NCBI GenBank assembly: GCA_963739045.1
Contig: CAVTYY010000001.1
Coordinates: forward strand, 372,001-436,000
Source of the DNA: Halobacillus_B sp963739045
GTDB taxonomy: Bacteria > Bacillota > Bacilli > Bacillales > Halobacillaceae
Direction: 5' to 3'
Length of the DNA: 64,000 nt
Shown here: positions 29,215 to 36,907 of the stretch, piece by piece
Layout of the letters: each line of letters starts with the position of its first letter
How positions within the stretch are numbered: position 1 is the first letter of the stretch
The notes under the pieces: model-generated
The model's database searches: none
Seen by the model: the letters and a program-made list of their open reading frames with translations, nothing else
What the model was told of the DNA's origin: nothing
Translations under genes and position numbers: made by a program

Positions 29215-29892
29215 ATGAACTACTCCCCACTGCTTTTATCATTAAAAATCGCTGCGATTGCAACCGTTCTCGTGTTTATGACCGGTGTTCTGCTCGCACG
29301 GCTGATTGCCCGCCGGAACTTCCGCGGCCGGACGATTGTGGAGTCCGTGTTTTTGCTGCCGCTCGTCCTCCCGCCCACGGTGGTAGGGTTCGGCCTTTTA
29401 TATTTATTTGGCAAAAACGGCCCGCTCGGTCATATCTTGCTGCAATGGTTTCATGTGCAAGTGGTTTTCTCCTGGGTTGGCGCTGTGATCGCTGCCATGA
29501 CGGTCGCTTTTCCACTTATGTACCAAAGCGCGTCTGCAGCTTTTCAAAATTATGATCCGAATATTGAGAATGCCGCTTTAACCATGGGCGCCTCTAAATG
29601 GAAAGTGTTCTTTACGATTTCATTTCCGCTTGCCTGGCCCGGACTTTTGGCAGGCTTAGTCCTTACTTTTGCCCGTGCACTGGGAGAATTCGGCGCCACC
29701 TTAATGCTTGCCGGTTATATCCCCGGAGTCACCGATACCCTTCCTCTCGCTATTTATTTTGAAGTTGAGGCCGGGCACATGGAAAAAGCACAAATGTGGG
29801 TGGTCATTATTGTGGCTCTTGGATTCAGCTCGATTCTCTGGCTCAATTGGTGGACCAAAAGAAATATATTACCTTTCACGAGGCAGAAGTAA
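29215..29892 (+). CDS. modB: Molybdate ABC transporter permease
   Basis: ModB is the inner-membrane channel. The 225-residue protein has five hydrophobic segments and the EAA loop NAALTMGASKWKVFFTISFPLAWPG that contacts the ATPase; ARALGEFGATLMLAGY is the molybdate/sulfate permease signature. ATG 29215 follows GAAGGGCTGACT, 22 bp after modA. It overlaps nothing; modC starts 14 bp after its stop. Confidence 0.95.
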   Translation: MNYSPLLLSLKIAAIATVLVFMTGVLLARLIARRNFRGRTIVESVFLLPLVLPPTVVGFGLLYLFGKNGPLGHILLQWFHVQVVFSWVGAVIAAMTVAFPLMYQSASAAFQNYDPNIENAALTMGASKWKVFFTISFPLAWPGLLAGLVLTFARALGEFGATLMLAGYIPGVTDTLPLAIYFEVEAGHMEKAQMWVVIIVALGFSSILWLNWWTKRNILPFTRQK

Positions 29893-29906
29893 GGGAGGAC
29901 TCATCT

Positions 29907-30524
29907 ATGCTGTCGGTGCACATTCAGAAAAAATTATCCTCTTTCTCTTTAAATCTATCGTTTCAAGCTGCCGATGAGATCGTCATTCTCTTCGGCCCCT
30001 CAGGCTCAGGGAAAACGACTATTTTGAACTGCATTGCTGGGCTGTCCCACCCTGATCAAGGAAAAATCACCTTAAATGACCGGGTTCTGTATTCGTCTGA
30101 TACGAAACCCCTGCCTGTGCAAAAAAGAGAAATCGGCTATCTTTTTCAAGACTATGCGCTGTTTCCGCATATGACGGTATTGAGTAATATTACCTATCAG
30201 CATCCGTATCGGGACCTGACAAAACAATTAGTACAAGTCACCGGGATTGATCATTTACTAGAGCAATTCCCCAGCCAGATTTCAGGCGGGGAAAAACAGC
30301 GAGTGGCCCTCGTCCGTGCTCTCGCCACCCAGCCTAACCTTTTATTACTGGATGAGCCTTTTTCTTCTCTCGATGAACAGACCAAATTGCAGTGTCACGA
30401 AGAGTTGTTAAGGCTTAGGAAGATGTGGCACATACCGGTGATTTTAGTGACTCATGATGAAGCGGAAGCTCAGAAACTGGGGAATCGTATTTTAAGAATG
30501 AATAAAGGCAGATTAGAAGCATAG
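29907..30524 (+). CDS. modC: Molybdate ABC transporter ATP-binding protein, short form
   Basis: The ATPase has Walker A FGPSGSGKTTILN, Q-loop YLFQDYALFPHM, signature ISGGEKQRVALVRAL and Walker B LLLLDEPFSSLDE. I start at ATG 29907, after AAGGGAGGACTCATCT; an in-frame upstream start would lie inside modB. The result is only 205 residues, ending LRMNKGRLEA, so the C-terminal Mop/TOBE molybdate-sensing domain of the E. coli protein is absent. Last gene of modABC; a terminator follows. Confidence 0.93.
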   Translation: MLSVHIQKKLSSFSLNLSFQAADEIVILFGPSGSGKTTILNCIAGLSHPDQGKITLNDRVLYSSDTKPLPVQKREIGYLFQDYALFPHMTVLSNITYQHPYRDLTKQLVQVTGIDHLLEQFPSQISGGEKQRVALVRALATQPNLLLLDEPFSSLDEQTKLQCHEELLRLRKMWHIPVILVTHDEAEAQKLGNRILRMNKGRLEA

Positions 30525-30530
30525 ATGTAA

Positions 30531-30573
30531 AAAAGGACGAAGATTGAGAATATCCTTTCTCATCTTCGTCCTT
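30531..30573. terminator. Bidirectional terminator between modC and the 72-residue gene
   Basis: AAGGACGAAGATTGAGA / TCTCATCTTCGTCCTT pairs almost perfectly, with A and T runs on the two sides. It serves two convergent genes. Confidence 0.88.
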
Positions 30574-30589
30574 ATCTATAAGATCCCGC

Positions 30590-30808
30590 TTACAGATCAA
30601 TATCTTTCGCGGGATTTCCTTTTTTGTCGACCTGGATGGATCTGCCGGAGAATTTCCAGCCTTTATCTTTAAGGAATTTAGTAAATTCTTTCATAAATTC
30701 AGGGCGGGGCACAGAACCACCACTTTCCAAAGAGCGAATATGTCCCATTAGTTTTACAAGATATTCTTCTTCTTTATGTGGTACATAGCTGAAATATTTC
30801 TTATCCAT
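30590..30808 (-). CDS. Small cytoplasmic protein, unknown function
   Basis: This 72-residue, Lys-rich soluble protein begins MDKKYFSYVPHKEEEYLVKL and ends KWSF-like GWKFSGRSIQVDKKGNPAKD. The ATG at 30808 follows AGGAGGCAGAAGAACTT, a strong ribosome site, and the shared terminator lies past its end, both supporting a real gene. I do not recognise the family. Confidence 0.7.
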   Translation of the reverse strand: MDKKYFSYVPHKEEEYLVKLMGHIRSLESGGSVPRPEFMKEFTKFLKDKGWKFSGRSIQVDKKGNPAKDIDL

Positions 30809-31000
30809 AAGTTCTTCTGCCTCCTCTAGTCCGTTGCTCTATTATGATCCTCTCATAAATAGTTTGGTAATACCAAATAATAGTGGCTGGGCTTCTGCGT
30901 CCAAAAATAAGCTTTCGCGAGACTTCCTTCCTTCATCTATGAACCGCTCTCATTTGAATGGCAGCATCTTTTACTCAAATAGATAGAAAAAGTTTAACTG

Positions 31001-31891
31001 TTAGTTTACTAAAAAATGTAGTACATCAGCTTCTAATTCCTGTTGGAACAAGGTTCGATCAAATCCTTCCGGGTCTTGAGAAGGAGGGAAAGAAGCACTT
31101 TTCATCTCTTTTGGAAATGGACTCAAGAAGGAAAAGTGACCCGCATTTTCTATAATTTTATGCTTAATATTTTCAGGGTTTTTAACGCCTTTTAATAAAA
31201 ATTCTCCATGAAAAGAAGGAGTAATTTCATCTTTTTCACCTGTAATCAGCAATATGGGCAGATTTATTCGATCGAGCGCGCCTTCCGACCTGAACCAGCC
31301 CAAAGCTGGAGCTAATAAGATTACTTTTTTGACCCTTTCTTCCACTTCGACGTCGATCACTTTGGGAATTTGATCGTCTGTTTCCCATGGAAGAGTGGCA
31401 GGTACCCCGCCAATGGCCGCAATTGCTGTATAACCTCCCATTGAATGTCCGATTAGCGCAATATCATCAAAATTAACAAAGGATTTAAAATCCCTGTTAT
31501 TCGCTAAGCAATCAATGGTTTGAGTAATATTTCCCGGCCTGCATTCTAATAGTTCGATAGAGTTCTCCAAATGATTGTCCTTTACATTATTATAAGGATG
31601 CTCAGGCATAGCTACTATACATCCATTTTTAGCTAAATGACGGGCAAGAGTTCTATAAACCAGAGGAGTGCCTCCTGTACCATGAGAAAGGATAACTAGC
31701 GGGCAAACTTTATCCTGGGGCTGGGCATTTTTTGCAACCTCTAAGCTATACGGACCAATCTTTTCTTCTTTTTCAGGAGTGTCGGTTGGATACATTACCA
31801 TTATCGGAAATGCCGCACCTAATTTATCATCCACCCCCTCCATTTCTCTATAACCAGCAAACTTTTCTGTTTCTATATTGTTGTTTTTCAT
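31001..31891 (-). CDS. Alpha/beta hydrolase, platelet-activating-factor acetylhydrolase-like
   Basis: This 296-residue soluble hydrolase has the nucleophile elbow IGHSMGGYTAIAA, an oxyanion region VILSHGTGGTP, an Asp in LLITGEKDEITPS and a final His in ENAGHFSFLSPFP, completing a Ser-Asp-His triad. The arrangement resembles dienelactone hydrolase / PAF-acetylhydrolase-like proteins. No signal peptide. ATG 31891 follows GAGGTGATAGT. Substrate unknown; not in an operon. Confidence 0.85.
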   Translation of the reverse strand: MKNNNIETEKFAGYREMEGVDDKLGAAFPIMVMYPTDTPEKEEKIGPYSLEVAKNAQPQDKVCPLVILSHGTGGTPLVYRTLARHLAKNGCIVAMPEHPYNNVKDNHLENSIELLECRPGNITQTIDCLANNRDFKSFVNFDDIALIGHSMGGYTAIAAIGGVPATLPWETDDQIPKVIDVEVEERVKKVILLAPALGWFRSEGALDRINLPILLITGEKDEITPSFHGEFLLKGVKNPENIKHKIIENAGHFSFLSPFPKEMKSASFPPSQDPEGFDRTLFQQELEADVLHFLVN

Positions 31892-31982
31892 ATACTATCA
31901 CCTCAGTTTTTATCCAATGACGTCTTGTTGAAGGCTAGTTCTGTCTTTATCGGACTCTCTGATTCTAGGCCATTTGACTTCA

Positions 31983-32011
31983 AAAGAAAAGCTCTGACAA
32001 TTTGTCAGAGC
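31983..32011 (-). terminator. Hairpin with T-rich tail, downstream of the small broken ORF
   Basis: GCTCTGACAAATTGTCAGAGC is a perfect 9-bp stem on the minus strand followed by TTTTCTTTT. It would stop transcripts coming from the 32142-32348 unit. Confidence 0.7.
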
Positions 32012-32141
32012 CCTCCCGCCACCTATACCTATTGTCTAACTCTCTTTTATCTCTTATCTAATGATGGCTTGATTCAACTATACCATACCACCTATTTATA
32101 ATCCATTTATTAGCAATACAAACACCATATTACCCATCTGA

Positions 32142-32348
32142 TTAGTTAGTAGCGGTTTTATGATTATACGTATGAGGATTTTCGTAAATAAATGGGGTGT
32201 CGGGGATGGAGCGATTGTTGCGTTTAAGGACTACCAATTTGTTGATTAGAGTAGCAAGCTGATCCTGAATCGTTCCCATAATACTAAATTGAACGTCATG
32301 TTAATGGGTTTTAGTCATTTTTTTAAAGATATTCGTATATTTCTTCAT
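32142..32348 (-). pseudogene. Small ORF interrupted by an in-frame TAA, or a leader peptide plus a 45-residue ORF
   Basis: On the minus strand a strong ribosome site (AAAGAGGTGGAAT) precedes ATG 32348. The frame reads MKKYTNIFKKMTKTH, then TAA (32301-32303), and continues in the same frame through HDVQFSIMGTIQDQLATLIN to RSIPDTPFIYENPHTYNHKT, ending at 32142. The downstream part (ATG at 32279, 45 residues) lacks its own ribosome site. It may be a broken 68-residue gene or two tiny genes. Not recognised. The rest of the 31912-32553 gap is AT-rich and otherwise empty, apart from the hairpin at 31983. Confidence 0.45.
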
Positions 32349-32553
32349 ATTCCACCTCTTTATCAGAATATTACGTTTATCCATTCATTATATCGGCATA
32401 ATTCTCTCTATTTTTACATAGTTTTAGGTAAAAAGACATATTCACCCTTTTCCTATAGTTAATAAATATTAGGAAAGTATCAGTTAAAAGGGATGAAACT
32501 TAAAATAATAGCGAAAATAATAAACAACACATTCATCTGAGACCGTGCATTTA

Positions 32554-32582
32554 TTGAAATTATGCAATCGGACTGATAAACT
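32554..32582 (+). promoter_or_regulatory. Promoter of the crcB operon
   Basis: TTGAAA (32554-32559), 17 bases, TAAACT (32577-32582). It places the transcript start right before the fluoride riboswitch. Confidence 0.7.
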
Positions 32583-32597
32583 ATTCGTAGATTAATG

Positions 32598-32646
32598 AGG
32601 CGATGGAGTTCGCCGTAAACCGCTGGAAACAGCTGATGACTCCTGT
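32598..32646 (+). promoter_or_regulatory. Fluoride riboswitch (crcB motif)
   Basis: GGCGATGGAGTTCGCCGTAA, then ACCGCTGGAAACAGCTGATG and ACTCCT, carries the conserved crcB-motif elements GGCGATGG, TTCGCC, ACCGC and CTGATGACTCCT. The ACTCCT end overlaps the terminator stem at 32638, so fluoride binding should prevent termination and switch on crcB. Confidence 0.95.
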
Positions 32647-32680
32647 CAGATGAACCTATCTGGCAGGAGTCTGTTTTTTT
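32638..32680 (+). terminator. Fluoride riboswitch terminator
   Basis: GACTCCTGTCAGA / TCTGGCAGGAGTC pairs over 13 bp with one G-T pair and is followed by a run of seven T. Its 5' arm overlaps the aptamer. Confidence 0.9.
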
Positions 32681-32706
32681 GGCAAATGAATAGAAGAGGT
32701 GAGTTC

Positions 32707-33132
32707 ATGGCATATGTAATCGTAGGAGTTTCCGGAATGATTGGGGCATTATTGCGTTATTTCCTTGGATCCGTTATTACCCATTTCTGGATACAGGATT
32801 TCCCTTTGAGTACGCTTATCATCAACCTGATTGGCTGCTTTGTTTTAGGAGGGTTTACGACCCATTTAGCGCGGCTGGAAATTCTGCATCCTAAATTAAT
32901 TACTGGAATTGGAACGGGGTTAATTGGTTCCTTCACCACATTCTCTACCTTCAGTACAGAGACTGCCGACCTTCTGCAGAGAAATCATTGGGGAGCAGCT
33001 TTACTATATTTGTTATTGAGCCTGTGGGGCGGACTGTTTTTTTCATGGCTGGGATATAAAGCAGGCGGTGTCGTCTTTAACTTAACAAGGCCGGATCATG
33101 CAAACGTCGATAATAAAGGAGAAACGTTATGA
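32707..33132 (+). CDS. crcB: Fluoride channel CrcB/Fluc, first subunit
   Basis: Fluc proteins are small four-helix channels that export fluoride as dual-topology dimers. Motifs are GALLRYFLG near the start, NLIGCFVLGGF, and GLIGSFTTFSTFSTE, the Phe/Thr-rich pore motif. I start at ATG 32707, after AGAGGTGAGTTC, giving about 141 residues; the longer frame would begin inside the riboswitch terminator. The stop overlaps the next crcB by ATGA. Confidence 0.95.
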   Translation: MAYVIVGVSGMIGALLRYFLGSVITHFWIQDFPLSTLIINLIGCFVLGGFTTHLARLEILHPKLITGIGTGLIGSFTTFSTFSTETADLLQRNHWGAALLYLLLSLWGGLFFSWLGYKAGGVVFNLTRPDHANVDNKGETL

Positions 33133-33497
33133 TAACAGCAGCTTTATGTGTGTGTATTGGAGGTTTTCTTGGTGCGATTTCTCGCTTTGGCGTAAGTAAT
33201 GTGATTAAACATAGAACACAGCTTACCTTCCCGCTTGCCACGTTTGTTGTCAACATGGTGGGTTCCTTTTTACTAGGAATGCTCATTGGTCTCGGCGTAG
33301 AAGGTTCCTGGTACTTGTTTCTAGGTACAGGATTTATGGGTTCATTTACGACGTTTTCAACTTTTAAATTAGAAAACATCCAATTGCATCGAAATAAGCA
33401 ATGGAAAACTCTCGCCCTGTTTATAGGATTAAGTTACACCCTGGGTATTTTCCTCGCTTATCTAGGTATGGTTCTGGGGAATTCCACGGCCCTATAG
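33129..33497 (+). CDS. crcB: Fluoride channel CrcB/Fluc, second subunit
   Basis: The 122-residue partner has GGFLGAISRFGVSN, VVNMVGSFLLGMLIG and GFMGSFTTFSTFKLE. In Gram-positive bacteria paired crcB genes commonly code heterodimeric channels with opposite membrane orientation. ATG 33129 overlaps the stop of the first gene and follows AAAGGAGAAACGTT. Terminator at 33524. Confidence 0.95.
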   Translation: MITAALCVCIGGFLGAISRFGVSNVIKHRTQLTFPLATFVVNMVGSFLLGMLIGLGVEGSWYLFLGTGFMGSFTTFSTFKLENIQLHRNKQWKTLALFIGLSYTLGIFLAYLGMVLGNSTAL

Positions 33498-33523
33498 AGG
33501 CTCTCGATCCTACTTGGAAGAGA

Positions 33524-33582
33524 AAAAAGACTGTAGTTGAATAGCTGCCAGCTTATGGCGGGCGATTCAACTACAGTCTTTT
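33524..33582. terminator. Terminator after the crcB pair
   Basis: AAAAAAGACTGTAGTTGAAT / ATTCAACTACAGTCTTTTT forms a long perfect stem with A/T tails, able to act in both directions. Confidence 0.9.
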
Positions 33583-33628
33583 TCATAACAAGTGTGGAAT
33601 AAAAAAGGTGGATGTTTCTTTATAAATA

Positions 33629-33669
33629 ACAAAAACCCGATCCAAGGAGAAATCCATGGTTCGAGTTTA
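33629..33669 (-). terminator. tRNA-Arg terminator
   Basis: On the minus strand AACTCGAACCATGG... pairs with ...CCTTGGATCGGGTT and is followed by TTTTT, beginning just after the tRNA 3' end. It is a diverged cousin of the hairpin at 9990. Confidence 0.75.
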
Positions 33670-33675
33670 ATTCAG

Positions 33676-33748
33676 TGCCCCCGGCAGGATTCGAACCTGC
33701 GACACACGGTTTAGGAAACCGATGCTCTATCCCCTGAGCTACGGGGGC
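33676..33748 (-). tRNA. tRNA-Arg (anticodon CCT)
   Basis: The minus strand gives a 73-nt cloverleaf: acceptor GCCCCCG / CGGGGGC with discriminator A, D arm GCTC...GAGC, anticodon loop TTCCTAA, and T arm GCAGGTTCGAATCCTGC. Anticodon CCT reads AGG. The CCA end is not encoded. Confidence 0.96.
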
Positions 33749-33920
33749 CTCTTATGCACGTGAGTAATATTATACAAAATTCTACTTAAAATGAAAAGCC
33801 TAACTTCTCCAAAATTCTACTTTAATTGTTACTTCGCCCCCCCTGATATGGTAAAATGTTATTTGTCTGTCAGAACGTATCGAATTATGTCTTTTTAACG
33901 GAAAGTAAGGAGGAGAAGAG

Positions 33921-34562
33921 ATGGGACAATTACCTTTCGTCGCTGTTGAAGGACCTATTGGGGTTGGTAAAACGTCTCTGTCTAAAAAACTCGCCTCCCA
34001 ATTTGATTTTCATTTGTTTAAGGAAATCGTTGAGGAGAATCCATTTTTAGGCAAGTTTTACGACAATATAGAAGAATGGAGCTTTCAAACGGAAATGTTC
34101 TTCTTATGTAACAGGTTTAAGCAGCTGGAAGACATTGACCGGAAATATTTACAGCAAGAAAAGCCTGTGATCGCTGATTATCACATTTCCAAAAATATGA
34201 TCTTTGCTCGACGTACATTGCGAGAAGATCAATTTGATAAATATTCTCAGATTTACGATATATTAACGCAGGACATGCCTAAGCCTAACATGGTGATCTA
34301 TTTACATGCCAGCCTGGACACCCTGCTTGAACGTATAAGGCTGCGCAATCGTGATGTAGAGGCAAACATTCAGCCTTCTTATCTCGAGCAGCTTTCGCAG
34401 GATTATGAAGACTTCATGAACCATTTTGAAGCTTCCCATCCTGAGATCCCTGTGATCCGATTAAATGGTGATCAGCTTGACTTTGTAAAACACCAGGATG
34501 ATCTTACTGCTATTGTTGAACAAGTAAAGCATCACTTGAATAAAGGAGAAGTTGTTAAATGA
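33921..34562 (+). CDS. dgk: Deoxyguanosine kinase
   Basis: This purine deoxynucleoside salvage kinase of the dCK/dGK family has the P-loop VEGPIGVGKTSLSKK, the substrate-side EIVEENPFLGKFY, the ADYHISKNMIFAR stretch (DR-like motif) and a LID Arg cluster LERIRLRNRDVE. The 213-residue length fits B. subtilis Dgk. ATG 33921 follows AAGGAGGAGAAGAG. The stop overlaps dck by ATGA. In B. subtilis the pair adjoins serS/tRNA-Ser and yaaH; here yaaH is 18 kb away. Confidence 0.93.
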   Translation: MGQLPFVAVEGPIGVGKTSLSKKLASQFDFHLFKEIVEENPFLGKFYDNIEEWSFQTEMFFLCNRFKQLEDIDRKYLQQEKPVIADYHISKNMIFARRTLREDQFDKYSQIYDILTQDMPKPNMVIYLHASLDTLLERIRLRNRDVEANIQPSYLEQLSQDYEDFMNHFEASHPEIPVIRLNGDQLDFVKHQDDLTAIVEQVKHHLNKGEVVK

Positions 34563-35242
34563 ATGCACGTGAACGTTACGGAATTCCACACGACAGTGTA
34601 ATTACGATTGCCGGTACTGTAGGCGTTGGAAAATCGACCATGACCAAAGCTCTCTCGGATGCTCTAAGTTTCAGAACATCATTTGAAAAGGTGGATACAA
34701 ATCCATACCTCGATAAATTCTATCATGATTTCGAGCGCTGGAGCTTTCATTTACAAATCTACTTTCTCGCCGAGCGCTTTAAGGAACAGAAGAAAATATT
34801 TGAATATGGCGGCGGCTTTATTCAAGATCGTTCCATCTATGAAGACACAGGCATCTTCGCGAAAATGCATTATGAAAAAGGCAACATGTCGCAAACCGAT
34901 TATGACACCTATACCAGTCTGTTTGATGCAATGGTGATGACGCCTTATTTCCCTCATCCAGATTTATTAATTTATTTGGAAGGATCGTTTGAGGACATTA
35001 TTAATCGGATTAAAGAACGTGGCCGGCCGATGGAACAACAGACGCCTGTTGAATACTGGGAAGAAATGTTTAAGCGCTATGAGAATTGGATCGACAATTT
35101 CAATTCATGTCCGGTGCTGCGCTTAAATATTGCTGATTATGATTTACTTCAGGATGAAACGACGATTGAACCTGTCCTGGAAAAGGTCGGTCATTTTATC
35201 CAGCAGTCTAGAAAATGGCGTTCCAGCCATCTTATAACGTAA
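34559..35242 (+). CDS. dck: Deoxyadenosine/deoxycytidine kinase
   Basis: The second kinase has P-loop IAGTVGVGKSTMTKA, TSFEKVDTNPYLDKFYHDF, QDRSIYEDTGIFAKMH (DRS catalytic motif) and the LID INRIKERGRPME. The sequence is very close to what I know of B. subtilis Dck (YaaG). 227 residues. Overlapping start with dgk suggests coupling. A strong terminator follows at 35251. Confidence 0.95.
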   Translation: MNARERYGIPHDSVITIAGTVGVGKSTMTKALSDALSFRTSFEKVDTNPYLDKFYHDFERWSFHLQIYFLAERFKEQKKIFEYGGGFIQDRSIYEDTGIFAKMHYEKGNMSQTDYDTYTSLFDAMVMTPYFPHPDLLIYLEGSFEDIINRIKERGRPMEQQTPVEYWEEMFKRYENWIDNFNSCPVLRLNIADYDLLQDETTIEPVLEKVGHFIQQSRKWRSSHLIT

Positions 35243-35250
35243 CGTCCCTG

Positions 35251-35283
35251 CTCCAGAGAGCCCTGCTCTCTGGAGTTTTTTTA
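35251..35283 (+). terminator. dgk-dck terminator
   Basis: CTCCAGAGAG / CTCTCTGGAG stem, short loop, then TTTTTTT. Confidence 0.93.
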
Positions 35284-35333
35284 TAGGATAACAACGGACT
35301 AAGTGTATATATCTTAGGCAATTAGCTTGAAAT

Positions 35334-36066
35334 CAAGTCTTAAGTAAAGGGCAGAATTGTGGAAGACTCGATTTCTAGATAATCAAGGTCCGTTGCCTGA
35401 TTAAGAGTTAGAGTGGCGGGGAAACGATTCGTCTTGTTCCATCGCCCAGACTCTCGAGACATAAGCCGCTCATCAACGGAAGGGAATATCGCCTTCCTTT
35501 TGATGGTCGGCTTATGCTGGTCGAGTCTATCGAGGCGATTCCACATTTGAACACTTTCCTGTGGGGGAACTGGCGAGCTTCCTCGCTCGTTTCACTCCCT
35601 GTGGGATCTCGCCTAGTGCCTTCTCCCACGGGAGTCTCACCGTTTCCCCGCCACCCTACCCATAGATTAATGAACGAACCTTATCATAGGTCGGTAATTT
35701 CTTTCAGGTAAATGATAACTAGCTAACTCTGTTATAGACCGTCTTTCCAAACATTGAAGGATCATCACTATATGATTCCGTTTCATCCAATAAAGGTAGA
35801 AAGGACAGGAAATGTCGCCCAGTTTCCCAATTCATGCTACCGTTGGAATTTTCGCTTTTATTTAAGGGGTTTCGTGATTCTATTATGGCAAGGGGGCGGA
35901 GTGAAACGGTGAGACTCCTGTGGGAAGTGCGGGACAGCTGAGACCCCGGAGAGCTTTGCTCGAGGAGGCTCAGCGCCCGCCCCACGGAAAGCGATCCTTT
36001 TCCCGCAGCCCCTAAACTCTCCCTATAGTCTCGAAACTGAGCCTTCAAGAATTAGGAGCTTTTGTA
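35334..36066. repeat. Composite repeat block, copy 2 (inverted R2 pair, one unit interrupted)
   Basis: This block is a diverged duplicate of 16684-17365, in the same orientation. Its minus-oriented R2 unit (35411-35656) is split by a 119-bp insertion (35435-35553); its plus-oriented unit is 35892-36011. No protein frame fits the block. It fills the gap between dck and tRNA-Ser. Confidence 0.85.
35435..35553. mobile_element. 119-bp hairpin element inserted in an R2 repeat (MITE-like)
   Basis: Compared with copy 1, where the R2 unit reads GATTCGCTTTCCTGTGGG, copy 2 has 119 extra bases after GATTCGTCT. The insert starts TGTTC and ends GAACA. Its two halves are imperfectly inverted (CAGACTCTCGAGACATAAGCC against GGCTTATG..TCGAGTCTATCG), centred on GAAGGG / CCTTCC. 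CT flanks both sides and could be a 2-bp target duplication. No open frame of note. Confidence 0.65.
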
Positions 36067-36133
36067 GAACTATAGTTATATTCTCATCTAAAAAACATCA
36101 ACTCTAGAAATTACTCAATACGATAAACGATAA

Positions 36134-36167
36134 TAAAAAAAAGCCTGAGACCTATCAATCCCAGGCT
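36134..36167 (-). terminator. Second (distal) terminator after tRNA-Ser
   Basis: On the minus strand CAGCCTGGGATTGATAGGTC then TCAGGCTTTTTTTTT: stem AGCCTGGGA / TCTCAGGCT (approximate) with a T run. Confidence 0.75.
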
Positions 36168-36179
36168 GTAAACACAAAA

Positions 36180-36208
36180 AAATCGTTACTCATCGTAACG
36201 ATTTTTGT
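36180..36208. terminator. tRNA-Ser terminator
   Basis: AAAATCGTTAC / GTAACGATTTTT with a 5-base loop; T and A runs on the two strands. It is the first terminator downstream of tRNA-Ser. Confidence 0.88.
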
Positions 36209-36249
36209 TCTATAAATCTCCAATATTTATGCGCTATTGTTGAAAAATA

Positions 36250-36342
36250 TGGCGGAGGAGGAGGGATTCGAACCCCCGCGGGGCGTAAACCCCCTGGCGG
36301 TTTTCAAGACCGCTCCCTTCAGCCAAACTTGGGTACTCCTCC
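36250..36342 (-). tRNA. tRNA-Ser (anticodon TGA)
   Basis: The 93-nt minus-strand sequence starts GGAGGAGTACCCAAGTTTGG, has anticodon loop CTTGAAA (TGA), a long variable arm typical of tRNA-Ser, T arm GGGGGTTCGAATCCCCC, and an encoded CCA end. It lies near serS, as in B. subtilis trnSL-Ser1. Confidence 0.97.
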
Positions 36343-36360
36343 GTATGACCGACAATGAAT

Positions 36361-36389
36361 AATATATCACGGCTGTCCGCATTCGTCAA
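36361..36389 (-). promoter_or_regulatory. tRNA-Ser promoter
   Basis: Minus strand TTGACG (36384-36389), 17 bases, TATATT (36361-36366), about 19 bp before the tRNA 5' end. Confidence 0.85.
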
Positions 36390-36696
36390 TAAAATACTGA
36401 AATTCCGTCCACTTTTTTTCAAAAATCTACAGCATTTCGTATTCCTTCGACACAACCACCTGAATGATTATACTAATCACCTTGTCCTCCGTCAAATTGA
36501 ATTCCCGGATGTCCTTTTTATCTGTCATGCCTTGTATTGTTTCTTTGCTTTGTATGTGGATGTAACGTTGCCTACATAGATACTCATTATTAAATCCGAA
36601 CGAGGATAGTATGTTAAGAACATTCTACCCTCGCCGTTCGGATTTTTCCTGCTAACAATCAAAGGAGTATGGAAGTGGAAATATAAACCACAAACC

Positions 36697-36813
36697 AGCG
36701 TAGGAAATACACGGAGACTTCTGCGGGAGGAAGGCATAGGTTTGACCCCGGAGTGCAAAGCACGAGGAGGCAAACCAGCCGCCCGCGAAAAGCGGAGTGT
36801 ATTTCCGAAGCGG
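36697..36813 (+). repeat. R2-type repeat, diverged single copy
   Basis: It carries the R2 marks GGAGACTTCTGCGGGAGGA, GACCCCGGAG, GCACGAGGAGG and GCGAAAAGCGGA, but its two ends (GGAAATACAC / GTGTATTTCC) differ from the other copies. It lies between the serS 3' end and tRNA-Ser; no gene is seen there. Confidence 0.7.
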
Positions 36814-36907
36814 TCATCCAGGGTAAACCTCCGCACTTTCCTTGACGTTCGTCCTTAAAATGGGGGATTTGCCAATGTTCCATACTCTTCTAGTAAAATA
36901 CTCTTGT

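Noticed and set aside
32301..32303. TAA in the small ORF as a recoded codon
   Set aside because: Selenocysteine uses TGA and no stop-readthrough element is apparent; a mutation or two separate ORFs are simpler explanations.
36525..36836. 103-codon frame near serS
   Set aside because: It is made largely of an R2 repeat, with no ribosome site.
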